DNA of 43,491 nt from an uncultured Eubacterium sp. (lineage in GTDB: Bacteria > Bacillota > Clostridia > Lachnospirales > Lachnospiraceae). Shown in pieces: positions 7,932 through 16,900 of the stretch. Made by a program: the position numbers and the translations under genes. The stretch's first letter is position 1. Each line of letters opens with the position of its first letter. Under the pieces are notes generated by a model. The model saw only the letters and a program-made list of their open reading frames with translations. It did no database searches and had not been told where the DNA came from. The stretch spans positions 1 through 43,491 of the forward strand of contig CAJUHV010000033.1 in assembly GCA_910586445.1 (NCBI GenBank), given 5' to 3'.

Positions 7932-8465
7932 ATGAATGCACAGACGATTTATCTGACTTGTATCATTGGCGGAATTTTACTGCTGTTAATTTCTATTTTA
8001 TTCAGCGCAGCCGGAGATCTGTTTGATTTTGCAATGTTTGATCTGTTTAGTCTGGATGTCGGAGAGTTCGACATAGACATTCTGCCGGTATCCATGAAGT
8101 CCATGTGTCTGGCAGCTACTGTATTTGGAAGTGTCAGTATGCTGCTGCTGGCGCAGCCGGCCGGAATACGGCATGCGATTGCGGGCGTGAGCGCTTATGT
8201 CGGAGCATTTATTGTGCAGAACATTACCGGATTTTTGAAAAATCATCAGTCGGAGGCAGAGTCGATGGAAAGCATCTGCAGCCGCAGCTATGTGGTCAAT
8301 GTTTCGATTCCTGAACAGGGATATGGTTCCGTAGCCAGTTCAGATCAGGAGCGTTCCGTCATTACCATGACCGCAAAATCCATGGATGGCAGCGCAATTA
8401 CGGCCGGAACAAAGGTCAATATCGTGCAGATTGCAGATCATGTTGCAATTGTAATGAAGGCCTAG
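7932..8465 (+). CDS. NfeD-like membrane protein, flotillin partner
   Basis: The start is taken at ATG 7932, right behind GGAAGGAGGATGAGCTT; the frame is open 37 codons further up but without a ribosome site. The 177-aa protein has a hydrophobic N-terminal segment (about 6-26), a second hydrophobic region (about 58-95) and a soluble C-terminal domain (about 115-177). That domain reads as an OB-fold of NfeD type (YGSVASSDQERSVITMTA, then AITAGTKVNIVQIADHVAIV). Members of this family are regularly encoded next to flotillins and are thought to work with them at the membrane. Here it is 102 bp upstream of the flotillin gene on the same strand, which supports the call. Confidence 0.75.
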   Translation: MNAQTIYLTCIIGGILLLLISILFSAAGDLFDFAMFDLFSLDVGEFDIDILPVSMKSMCLAATVFGSVSMLLLAQPAGIRHAIAGVSAYVGAFIVQNITGFLKNHQSEAESMESICSRSYVVNVSIPEQGYGSVASSDQERSVITMTAKSMDGSAITAGTKVNIVQIADHVAIVMKA

Positions 8466-8567
8466 ATTTGAGCTATGTTTCCACTGGTCAGAAATCAGGG
8501 ACTATGCAGAGTCCTGGCTTCTGAAAGGATGCAGTGCTGGTCTGTCAGCAGATAGGAGGATACAGAT

Positions 8568-10184
8568 ATGATGATAAAAGAGTTTATACCGATTATTGCG
8601 ATTCCGCTTGTAATTATTTTGGTGCTGATTGCAATTTTTTCCATGTGGAAGAAAGTACCGCAGGATAAAGCCGGTGTGATCACAGGTTTGAAACGGCGTG
8701 TCATCACTGGCGGCGGCGGGCTTGTCATTCCGGGTGTAGAGCGTATTGATTATATATCTCTGGGAAATATGCCGCTGCGTGTCGATACAAAAGGGAGCCT
8801 GTCATCGCAGGGAGTGCCTATTTCGGTAAGCACGACCGCGGTAATCAAGGTGCGGAATTCACCGGATGCGATTTTGACAGCGATAGAGCAGTTTACCGGA
8901 AAAAATGAGCAGGAAATCATTAAAAATATTATGTCTACAGCGACAGCCGTATTAGAAGGCAAGCTGCGTGAAATTATTGCGACAATGACGGTTGAGGATT
9001 TGTACCAGAAACGTGAGGCATTTTCCAGTCAGGTACAGGAAGTGGTCGGAACGGAACTGGGCAATATGGGACTGGAAGTAAAGAATTTTACGATTACAGA
9101 CATATCGGATGAAAATGGATATATTGAGGCTCTGGGCGAAGGCATGATTGCACAGCGTAAAAAAGATGCCGAAATCCAAAAATCCGAAGCAAAACGCGAA
9201 CAGGATGAACGTACTTCTGAAAATATTAAAATCGGTGAGCAGGCGAAGCTGGAGGCAGCAACGGCCATTAAGCAGGCGGAGAAGGAAAAACAGGTCGCAG
9301 AGGCGCGTTACCAGAAGGAAATCAGCACTGCAAATGCAGAAGCTGAGCTGGCACATGACATTCAGCGCAAGAAGACGCAGAAAGAGGTCATTCAGGCTGA
9401 GATGGATGCAGAGCTGATCCGTCAGCAGCGCCAGAAAGAGATTTCTGAGGCAGAAATCCAGGTACGGATTACGCAGGCGCAGAAAAATACAGAGCTGGCT
9501 GAACAAAAGGCTCTGGAAAAGGAAAAACAGCTTCTTTCCGAGGTAGTAAAGCCTGCAGAGGCCGGCAGAAGGCGGCAGGAGCAGGAGTCTGAGGCTGATA
9601 AATATGCACAGATCAAGAAAGCAGAAGCAGAGGCAGAGAAAAAGAAGATTGATGCCCTGGCAGAAGCAGAGGCGATCAAGGCAAAGGCGCTTGCAGAGGC
9701 AGAAGCGATTGAAGCACGGGCTAAGGCGGAGGCAGAAGCAATTGCACGTAAAGGCAGTGCAGAGGCCGAGGCAAAGAAAGCGTCCCTGCTCGCAGAAGCA
9801 GAAGGTCTGGAGCGCAAGGCAGAGGCAATGCAGAAATTAAACAGTGCCGGTGTCATTCAGATGGTGATCGACAAGCTGCCTGAGATGGCAGGCGCAGTGG
9901 CACAGCCGCTGACGGCGATTGATAAGATTACGATCATAGACAGCGGAAACGGGGAATCCGGTGTGTCACAGATGGGCAGCTATGTGCCGTCACTGCTTGC
10001 CAAAACAATGGAAACAGTGAAAGAGACTACAGGATTTGACATGCTGGATGCCATGAAAGCGAATACGATACAGGCGCAGACGGAGCGTAACATCAAAGTG
10101 GAAGGAACTGTGCAGAAAAATACGGGGCTTGTGAAAGAATACGAAGATACTGTACAGAAAAATGCGGATCTTGTGAATGAATGA
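8568..10184 (+). CDS. floT: Flotillin-like SPFH protein
   Basis: This 538-aa protein starts after GATAGGAGGATACAGAT (ATG at 8568, or the next codon). One N-terminal membrane segment (about 5-26) is followed by the SPFH/band-7 domain (about 30-200; QDKAGVITGLKRRVITGGGG). A long Ala/Glu-rich coiled coil (about 205-420; AEAEAIKAKALAEAEAIEA) and a C-terminal flotillin tail complete it. Flotillins organise membrane microdomains and form large oligomers. The last 28 residues are two 14-residue repeats (TVQKNTGLVKEY, TVQKNADLVNE), and the DNA continues with three more units after the stop, two of which also end in TGA. The neighbouring NfeD-like gene fits the usual pairing. Confidence 0.93.
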   Translation: MMIKEFIPIIAIPLVIILVLIAIFSMWKKVPQDKAGVITGLKRRVITGGGGLVIPGVERIDYISLGNMPLRVDTKGSLSSQGVPISVSTTAVIKVRNSPDAILTAIEQFTGKNEQEIIKNIMSTATAVLEGKLREIIATMTVEDLYQKREAFSSQVQEVVGTELGNMGLEVKNFTITDISDENGYIEALGEGMIAQRKKDAEIQKSEAKREQDERTSENIKIGEQAKLEAATAIKQAEKEKQVAEARYQKEISTANAEAELAHDIQRKKTQKEVIQAEMDAELIRQQRQKEISEAEIQVRITQAQKNTELAEQKALEKEKQLLSEVVKPAEAGRRRQEQESEADKYAQIKKAEAEAEKKKIDALAEAEAIKAKALAEAEAIEARAKAEAEAIARKGSAEAEAKKASLLAEAEGLERKAEAMQKLNSAGVIQMVIDKLPEMAGAVAQPLTAIDKITIIDSGNGESGVSQMGSYVPSLLAKTMETVKETTGFDMLDAMKANTIQAQTERNIKVEGTVQKNTGLVKEYEDTVQKNADLVNE

Positions 10185-10310
10185 GAAGCGTGTACACAGA
10201 AAAATGCGGATCTTGTGAATGAATGAGAAGCGTGTACACAGAAAAATGCGGATCTTGTGAATGAATGAGAAGCGTGTACACAGAAAAATGTGAATCCTGC
10301 AGGTGAATGC
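10101..10310 (+). repeat. 42-bp tandem repeat spanning the flotillin stop codon
   Basis: Five units of exactly 42 bp (14 codons) start at 10101, 10143, 10185, 10227 and 10269. The two at 10185 and 10227 are identical over all 42 bases. The first two units are in the flotillin reading frame. The 14th codon is TAC, TGA, TGA, TGA, TGC in order, so the frame is interrupted only by the TGAs and otherwise stays open to TAA at 10368-10370. Confidence 0.92.
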
Positions 10311-10377
10311 AAAGGAGCTGCGCAGGCAGACATAGATCTGGCAGATGAAAGTTCAGGATCTGTGTTATAAAATCTGG

Positions 10378-10431
10378 AAATCCTGTCATCCCCAGGGCAG
10401 CTGGCTGGCCTTGAGGGTGACAGGATTTTTT
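10378..10431 (+). terminator. Intrinsic terminator of the flotillin unit
   Basis: Arms AAATCCTGTCATCCCC and GGGTGACAGGATTT enclose a GC-rich loop, followed by TTTTT. The palindromic repeat copy at 10438 follows directly. Confidence 0.85.
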
Positions 10432-10437
10432 ATTCAT

Positions 10438-10474
10438 GACAATAGAAAGTTCGCGCAGCGTGCTTTCTATCGTT
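10438..10474 (+). repeat. Terminator-linked palindromic repeat, copy 2
   Basis: Identical to copy 1 over its 37 bp and also preceded by TTATTCAT after a terminator T run. Confidence 0.9.
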
Positions 10475-10520
10475 AATTATAAATGTTACAGGAAGGACAT
10501 TTACAGGTCATATATGGAAA

Positions 10521-10560
10521 AATCCCTGCATACAATCTAATAACAAGGATTGCAGGGGTT
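10521..10560 (+). promoter_or_regulatory. Hairpin covering the spoIIID ribosome site
   Basis: Arms AATCCCTGCA (10521-10530) and TGCAGGGGTT (10551-10560) pair over 10 bp with one G-T wobble. The AGGGG ribosome site (10554-10558) lies in the 3' arm and the TTG start is at 10565. The stem plus TTTCTTTT could act as a terminator or block ribosome binding. Confidence 0.6.
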
Positions 10561-10564
10561 TCTT

Positions 10565-10822
10565 TTGAAAAGCTATATTGAAGAACGAGCGGTTGAAATC
10601 GCAAATTATATTATACAGCATAATGCGACAGTGCGTCAGGCAGCAAAAAAATATGGAATCAGCAAGTCTACGGTACATAAAGACTGCACGGAAAGGCTGG
10701 GGCAGGTAAATCCGACATTGGCTGCCGAGGTTCGCAAGGTGCTGGACGTCAATAAATCAGAGCGCCATATTCGCGGGGGACTGGCGACAAAAGAAAAATA
10801 TCTCCATCATCACTATATCTAA
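10565..10822 (+). CDS. spoIIID: Sporulation transcription factor SpoIIID
   Basis: The 86-aa form starts at TTG 10565, six bases after AGGGG, giving the usual N-terminus (LKSYIEERAVEIANYII). The frame extends five codons further up to another TTG, which is less likely. The helix-turn-helix (TVRQAAKKYGISKSTVHKD, about residues 20-38) and the basic C-terminal helix (HIRGGLATKEKY) are both present, and length matches the family. SpoIIID is a DNA-binding regulator active in the mother cell during sporulation, switching sigma-E-dependent genes. It stands alone here between the flotillin unit and the HflX leader. The odd feature is the hairpin that would hide its ribosome site. Confidence 0.95.
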   Translation: MKSYIEERAVEIANYIIQHNATVRQAAKKYGISKSTVHKDCTERLGQVNPTLAAEVRKVLDVNKSERHIRGGLATKEKYLHHHYI

Positions 10823-11670
10823 TCAGATAACTTTGTGTATTGTCTTGTCAATTAGAATAGATCGGTGTATAATATTTGACATCCTCTCAAATAGTAACAT
10901 TTAGTTGATCATGACTGCCCGAACATATAAAAATGCCGGATTCTGTAACAGCCCAGCCGCCGGATGAATGGCTGCAGAATCTGGCTTAATCAATATGAAA
11001 GTATTGGGGCAGGCAGCATAGGCCGAAGGGACAAGCAAAGAAGGGTTAAAAAATGAGCAGAGAAAAGTAAAAAAGAAGAGCAGGAAAAACTAACATTTAT
11101 AGAGAGCTGAGAGAGAAAATAAAATGAAGATGTAAAATTAAAGAGACAGGATCAAGAGACAAGCAGAGTAAAAAGTAAAGAATAACAAAGAGACAAGCTC
11201 GTAAACAAAGAGGCAGGTCGAGAAACAAAGAGACAAGCATAAAAAACAACAAGAGAGATGAGAGAAAAATAAGATGAAGAAATAAGAATAAATAAGAATA
11301 GAAATGAGAGACAAGCAGAAAGAAAAGTAAAGAAAAACAAAGAGACAAACAGAAAAATTGACAAAAGACATATGAGAGAGAAGAAAATGAAGAAATAAGA
11401 ATAAATAAATAAGAACAGGATCAAAAGACAAGCATAAAAACAAAAAGACATATGAGAGAAAAATAAAATGAAGAAATAAGAATAAATAAGAACAGGATCA
11501 AGAGACAAGCAGAAAGAAAAGCAAAGAGACAAACAGATTAAAATTCATAGAAGCTATACATGGAAAGTATAAGGAAACATAAGCTAAGAATAAGAAACAT
11601 GAGTTAAGCATAACAAAACATAAGTAAAGTAAGAAATTAAAGATAAATATAAAGGAATATAAGCGGTAAT
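10823..11670. other. 848-bp stretch without a gene: promoter and purine-rich leader
   Basis: After a promoter at 10845-10873 comes a hairpin with arms near 10932-10942 and 10974-10984 (GCCGGATTCTG/CAGAATCTGGC). From about 11040 to 11640 the plus strand is almost all A and G with few T or C. It is made of degenerate repeats sharing AAGAGACAAGCAGAAAG, ATGAAGAAATAAGAATAAAT and GACATATGAGAGA. The overlapping Leu/Phe/Ser-rich frames on the minus strand are by-products of this bias. It ends at the hflX ribosome site. Confidence 0.8.
10845..10873 (+). promoter_or_regulatory. Sigma-A promoter, probably for the hflX leader
   Basis: TTGTCA (10845-10850), 17-bp spacer, TATAAT (10868-10873). It lies just after spoIIID and points toward hflX, about 790 bp away. 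Confidence 0.7.
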
Positions 11671-13047
11671 ATGAGAAAAAATATAGAAGAAAATTATAAA
11701 AACGAGCAGACCACAGATGAAGCAGCCACACGTGTACTGCTTGTAGGAGTTGATGACGGATCGGACGATGATTTTGAAAACTCTATGGAAGAGCTGGGGA
11801 GTCTGGCACAGGCGTGCAATATGGAGCCGGCAGGCATGATTACGCAGAAGATGGAGCGCGGACATGCGCAGGGACATGGGAGCAGTCAGGAACAGGGACA
11901 TCTGCAGCAGGAGCAGAATACGAAAAAAGGACATAAGAGCCTGTATGTCGGAACAGGCAAGCTGCAGGAGATTAAAGAGGCTGTCCAGTTTATGGAGGCA
12001 GATCTCGTCATATTTGATGATGCGCTCACGCCGTCGCAGCTGCGCAATCTGCAGGCAGAGCTGGACAAGCCGATAATGGATCGGACTACATTAATATTAA
12101 ATATCTTTGAATCCCGCGCAAGGACACGGGAGGCCAAGATGCAGGTAGAATCTGCCAAGCTGAAATATATGCTCCCAAGACTGGTAGGGATGCATGAAGC
12201 GCTGACCAGACAGGGCGGAACCAGCGGCAGCATGAGCAGCCGCGGTGCAGGTGAGAAAAAGCTGGAGCTGGACAGGCGGAGGATCGAGCACCGGATTACA
12301 GAGCTGAACAGGGATCTGCAGGAAATAGCAAAAGAAAGGCAGGTACAGCGCAAACAGCGGCAGAAAGCCAGAATACCGCTGGTTGCTCTTGTTGGTTATA
12401 CAAATGCCGGGAAATCTACGGTAATGAATGCCATGATCGATGCCTATATGGAGAATGGCGAGAAGAAAGTAGTGGAAAAGGACATGCTTTTTGCCACACT
12501 GGATACAACGGTAAGACGGATCTGCACCGGAAATAACAGAGATTTTCTGCTGTCGGATACGGTAGGATTTATTCATAAGCTGCCGCATGGACTGGTAAAA
12601 GCGTTCCGCTCGACATTGGAAGAGGTAGAAAATGCAGATCTGCTGCTGCATATCGTGGATTATTCCGATCCGCATTTTCGGGAGCAGATGGATACTACAA
12701 AGCAGCTGCTGGCTGAGCTGGAAACAGGAAATATTCCGATGATTACCGTATTTAATAAAGCGGATAAGTGCGGGGAGGAATATCCGAAAAAGGCAGGAGG
12801 CCAGAGGGTTTTTATTTCCGCCAAGGATCAGGAATCAGTCCGGTTTCTGGCAGATCTGATTTTGGAGAGCATCTATAAGGATTATATGGTGGCAGAATTT
12901 TTGATTCCATATGAGAGAGGCGATGTCGTGTCTTATTTTATGGAGCATTCCCATATGATCAGCAGTGAATTTGAGGAGCAGGGCACAAGGATACAGGTCA
13001 GGTGCCATCCGGCTGACCGTGATAAATATGCGGCATACAGCTGCTGA
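11671..13047 (+). CDS. hflX: GTPase HflX
   Basis: This 458-aa protein has the HflX layout. An N-terminal domain contains SLYVGTGKLQEIK and FDDALTPSQLRNL. A helical linker with RGAGEKKLELDRRRI follows. The GTPase domain carries the P-loop GYTNAGKST at about 242-250, then DTTVRR, the DTVGF G3 motif, and NKAD (G4). HflX binds the 50S subunit and rescues or splits stalled ribosomes. Residues about 62-90 are an unusual His/Gln/Gly-rich insert (KMERGHAQGHG, QEQGHLQQEQ) between the two halves of the N-terminal domain. The ATG at 11671 has a modest site (AAAGGAATATAAGCGG). The gene sits behind a very long purine-rich leader and 18 bp before the Uma2-like gene. Confidence 0.95.
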   Translation: MRKNIEENYKNEQTTDEAATRVLLVGVDDGSDDDFENSMEELGSLAQACNMEPAGMITQKMERGHAQGHGSSQEQGHLQQEQNTKKGHKSLYVGTGKLQEIKEAVQFMEADLVIFDDALTPSQLRNLQAELDKPIMDRTTLILNIFESRARTREAKMQVESAKLKYMLPRLVGMHEALTRQGGTSGSMSSRGAGEKKLELDRRRIEHRITELNRDLQEIAKERQVQRKQRQKARIPLVALVGYTNAGKSTVMNAMIDAYMENGEKKVVEKDMLFATLDTTVRRICTGNNRDFLLSDTVGFIHKLPHGLVKAFRSTLEEVENADLLLHIVDYSDPHFREQMDTTKQLLAELETGNIPMITVFNKADKCGEEYPKKAGGQRVFISAKDQESVRFLADLILESIYKDYMVAEFLIPYERGDVVSYFMEHSHMISSEFEEQGTRIQVRCHPADRDKYAAYSC

Positions 13048-13065
13048 CAGTTACAAGACAATAAA

Positions 13066-13644
13066 ATGATTATGAAAGGCGTTGATGAAATGGAGTCGGC
13101 AGAAAGGGAAGGCAGAAAAGATGAAAAGGTAGACGGCGTGGTTTACAGCATGTCACCTGCACCTAATTATCGTCACAGCATAATAAATAATAATATAAAT
13201 ACAATTATTAAACAAGGATTGAAAAACAGCCTGTGTTTGGTATTTATGGAGAATCTGGAATATAAATATCATCCAGATATAAATGATGATTATTTCTGCC
13301 CGGATATTATGATTGTATGCGGCCGCAAAGAGCTGAAAGGCGGAGCATACAGCGGTGTTCCAAAGTTTATTGCTGAAACTTTAAGCCCATCGACTGCAAA
13401 ACGGGATAAGACGATAAAAAAAGATGCCTATGAAAAAGCAGGCATTGAAGAATACTGGATTGTTGCACCAAATGGAATATTGGAAATCTATTATTTAGTG
13501 GATGGAAAGTATGTGCTGGAGCAGAATTATATTCTGCAGGCAGATCAGGAAGAGGCGGACTACAATGCGGATATTACGATAGCATTAAGGGCATTTCCTA
13601 ATATCACAATGACATTAAAGGATGTCTTTGAAAATGTAGATTGA
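13066..13644 (+). CDS. Uma2-family (DUF820) putative endonuclease-fold protein
   Basis: The 192-aa protein matches the Uma2 type: VDGVVYSMSPAPNYRHS near the N-terminus, a central YFCPDIMIVC (acidic residue of the PD-(D/E)xK-like core), FIAETLSPSTAKRDKTIKKDAYEKAGIEEYWIV, and a beta-rich C-terminus. Such genes are multicopy in many bacteria, and the nuclease role is predicted from the fold rather than shown. The start is uncertain: ATGs at 13066, 13072 and 13090 are in frame, and AAAGGCG favours 13090. It follows hflX by 18 bp and is followed by a 60-aa gene. Confidence 0.85.
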   Translation: MIMKGVDEMESAEREGRKDEKVDGVVYSMSPAPNYRHSIINNNINTIIKQGLKNSLCLVFMENLEYKYHPDINDDYFCPDIMIVCGRKELKGGAYSGVPKFIAETLSPSTAKRDKTIKKDAYEKAGIEEYWIVAPNGILEIYYLVDGKYVLEQNYILQADQEEADYNADITIALRAFPNITMTLKDVFENVD

Positions 13645-13703
13645 TTTATATATAATAGATAATAACGAAGAGGGTAAGGCCTTAATTAGGAAGGAGAAGA
13701 ACA

Positions 13704-13886
13704 ATGGAGGTATTAGAAATGACCGAAAAAGAACAGGCAACAAGCCTAATGGACAAATTCATTGACCTGCAGAGAATCAAAGCAGCAGAGGATAAAGACA
13801 AAGAGGTTGACTACCAGCTAAAGACAACAAAAGCAAAGTTAGAAGCACTGGGAATTGTAACAGAGAATCTCGAAATAAAGGGATAG
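13704..13886 (+). CDS. Small charged helical protein (60 aa)
   Basis: The start ATG lies well behind GGAAGGAGAAGAACA. The protein is highly charged and predicted helical, with a Lys/Glu-rich centre (RIKAAEDKDKEVDYQLKTTKAKLEALGI). No family was recognised. It lies 59 bp after the Uma2-like gene and ends just before a strong terminator, so it is probably the last gene of that transcript. A role linked to the Uma2-like protein is possible but not shown. Confidence 0.7.
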   Translation: MEVLEMTEKEQATSLMDKFIDLQRIKAAEDKDKEVDYQLKTTKAKLEALGIVTENLEIKG

Positions 13887-13904
13887 CAGAAACTGCGGAA
13901 AGCT

Positions 13905-13949
13905 CACAAAAAGGGAGACACTTCTTTTGAAGTGTCCCCCTTTTTTGTG
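13905..13949. terminator. Bidirectional terminator between convergent genes
   Basis: Arms CACAAAAAGGG-GACACTTC and GAAGTGTC-CCCTTTTTTGTG around TTTT. There are runs of T on both strands, so it can end both the plus-strand hflX group and the minus-strand GH85 gene. Confidence 0.9.
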
Positions 13950-13971
13950 AATCATCCCTATAACATATCGA

Positions 13972-16900
13972 TTAGTTCTTTTCTGGCTGTTCGATGCTGA
14001 CAACTGCTCTTGCCCAGATTGAAGCATCAGTTTTCACTGCACATTTAACAGCGATGCCGGTTCTTTCTTCATCAGCACCGACTGTAATGGTACATTCTGG
14101 ATAAGAACCGTCTTTTGGCTCTGTGACTTCGATCTTTGTGCTGTCATTATGCTTGCTGTCGATCGTCCATTCTACAGGCTCATCTTTCTTAACGCCGCGC
14201 ATAGTTACTGTAAATTTCATAGACTCACCCGGCTTAATTTTATCTTTAGAAGCAGGAGTGATGACGATGGCTGTATCGTTATGGATCGTTACTTCTTCAG
14301 AACGGTTTCCGCTGTAATCTTCTAATACGACGGTGATATCATCTACACCTGCTACATTTGGCATTTCGCTTTCGTAACGGGTGATTGTTGTAGGTTCGGA
14401 AGTACCGTCTGGAGTAGTTGTCGTATAAGTCATCTTATACCAGTCTTTTGGCAGCGGTGCTGTTAAGGAGCCGTTCTTTATAGAACCGCTGTATGGCTGG
14501 CAGTAATTGTCGTCTAAGCGTCCGTCAAATGCAGTTGTTGTGCCGTCTTCTGCTGTGATCAGCATTGTGTATCTTGCGCCGTCTGCATCTTTGCCGGTAG
14601 GAACTTCTACTACGGCACTGTTTTCACCTTCTGCTGTCCATGTAGTATTGTCATTGCTGTAAGATTTCTTAACAGTAACGGTTGCTTTGCCGCCTGTCCA
14701 TGTTACGTTCAGCTTGCCGTCTTCTGCTTTTACAGCTACATCTTTCACTGCCTTGCTGTAATCGTATACTGTCTTTGCAGCCTTACTCTGCTTGCCTTCT
14801 TCAGAAACAGCTTTTACACGGATCGCTGCTTTTCCATCCGTATTGTACATATCTTTGATGTAGAAGATCTCATCATATGTACCGCCGAGGAAGATTTCTT
14901 TGCCGTTTTTCACTGTGTATACATTGTACTGTTTTACATCATCATAAGAAGCAAGATCCCAGGAAATAACCATTTCACCGGTATCATAAGCTTTGTCGAT
15001 GGTAAGTCCGGTAGGAGCTGCCGGGGCTGCCAGTTTGTCAGAGCTTAAATATGCCAGCTTGCCTACGTTGATCTGGAAATCTTTCGCATTATCAGATACT
15101 GCAAGTCCGATTGCTGCAACCTTTTTGCCGCTGTACTGCGACAGGTCTACGCTGGATTTTACCCAGTCTCCGGCCTTGTCAGTATTTTTGATATCCAGTT
15201 TTACAACGTTTTCGGTGTCATCTTCAAAGATCAGACCGAGCTGCAGTTTTGCATTGTCATCAGACACCTTCTGGAATGTAACATTCACATGGGTATTGTC
15301 CTTAACGTCTAAGTCTGTCTTGTAAAGGTGGATAAAATCGTCTTTAGCAGCATCGCCGTAAATAACTAATGAAGAACCGCCGTTGAAAGCACCGATCTGT
15401 TTATAATCAAAGCTGCCTTTCTTTCCAGAAGGATCTTCTTTGCCGTTGTCATAATTCTTATTGAGTTTTGTGCCATAATCGAAATCTACATTTAATTTTC
15501 CTTTTGTAGAATCAATCCACCACTGCCATGTAGGAAGGATATCCTGAATGTTAATATTTGACCATTCATTTGCATTAGATACGGCACCCTTCATACGGTA
15601 TTCCATACCATGGCCAGTATTAAAGTTGGTAACAAATGTATCGCCGTTGATGACAGAGCGCTCTGTGATGTAAGCAGCTACACCGTCAAATGTCTGTGAT
15701 TCCTGTGTGCCGATTGCAATTTCTTTGTCGTCGGCATATGTAGAACGGTCAGCAGCAGAACTAGCCTTTGTAGGATCTGAGAATGGGCCGGACCACCATC
15801 TGCGCTCACGTTCAAATGCCATCCACTGGAATTCATCTTTCTCACGGCGCATTGCCACATTGTCATTGCCGCCGTCAAAATCCTCGTCCAATCCGCTGTG
15901 CACGAAGTCTGTTCCAAGAGAAGCGATTGCATTCATCGGCTGTCCGTCTGCACCGATATTCAGACGCAGATCATATTTTTGATCCCAGCGGTCGCCGCCT
16001 GCCTCGATACCTACGAATACAGTATCAAGCGGATCAAGCCCTAGTGATTTTGCATGCTCAGCAGAATTTTTCAGCTTGTCAGCATCCCACCAGTAGTTTA
16101 AGAAGATGGAATCGGAGTACTGTGTATCGCCTTCTTTTACAAATGGAGAGTCTACGATGTTAAATTCGTTTTCATAGCTGATCGCTCCGGTTTCGTTATG
16201 GATCGAATCATACCATTGTACATAAACACCGTCGTCACGCAGCTGTTTCATAAACTGCTTGTACAGAGGGATGTCAGCAACCGGAATCTTTTCCTCCTGA
16301 TTGATAAACCAGCCGTCAAAGCCGTAATATTTGCACATTTCTGCCAGCTTCTTTGCATATGGGAAACTGCCGTCAGCGTCCTGTGTCAAAAGTGCAGTAT
16401 GCTTTAAGCCTGTACGAGGAAGGAAGATACATCCGATGGAAAGCACACCGTTTTTATGGGCTGCATTTGTATAAGCAGCATTTGGTGCGTTTACGAGTCC
16501 GAACTCAAATTTACGGAACTTCCAGGAATCCACGACACCACGTTCATTCAGATATAATTCTTCTGGTACTTCTTCTGTAGGAAGGCCATGCCATGAGCCG
16601 TAATAATCTGCATACTGCCAGAAATTAAACAGATACTGGCTGAATTCGTTTGTGTACTGGTATGCATCAAAAAAAGCATTGCCGTAATCACCAGTCAGTG
16701 TAAAATATTCTGTTTCGCTGTTCAGCTTAGGGTTTGCCTGTGTAGCAGCAAGCGGTGCGTTTCTTTTCTGAAGCGGTACTCTTGCACGCATCAGCTCTGC
16801 GTTTGGATCAGTTTCCGGCGACCAGTCCAGCAGGTCTTCTGCACGATAGCCGTGTGCATATGCTTGATTTTCTCCTTTTGCGCTTTCGCCCAGGTATGGT

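Noticed and set aside
9422..9856. Ser/Ala-rich minus-strand ORF opposite the flotillin coiled coil
   Set aside because: Shadow of the AEAEA-coding repeats; no start signal.
10182..10184. TGA in the flotillin tail as a selenocysteine codon
   Set aside because: No SECIS-like structure was seen after it, the TGA recurs in duplicate units, and a Cys codon at the same place in the last unit makes simple mutation more likely.
10093..10437. Minus-strand repeat protein opposite the flotillin tail
   Set aside because: Its repeats (HFSVYTLLIHSQDP) are the reverse reading of the 42-bp units; no ribosome site or family match.
11097..11731. Several overlapping minus-strand ORFs rich in Leu, Phe and Ser, resembling membrane proteins
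   Set aside because: They arise from reading a purine-rich repeat on the other strand, occur in several frames at once and lack ribosome sites.
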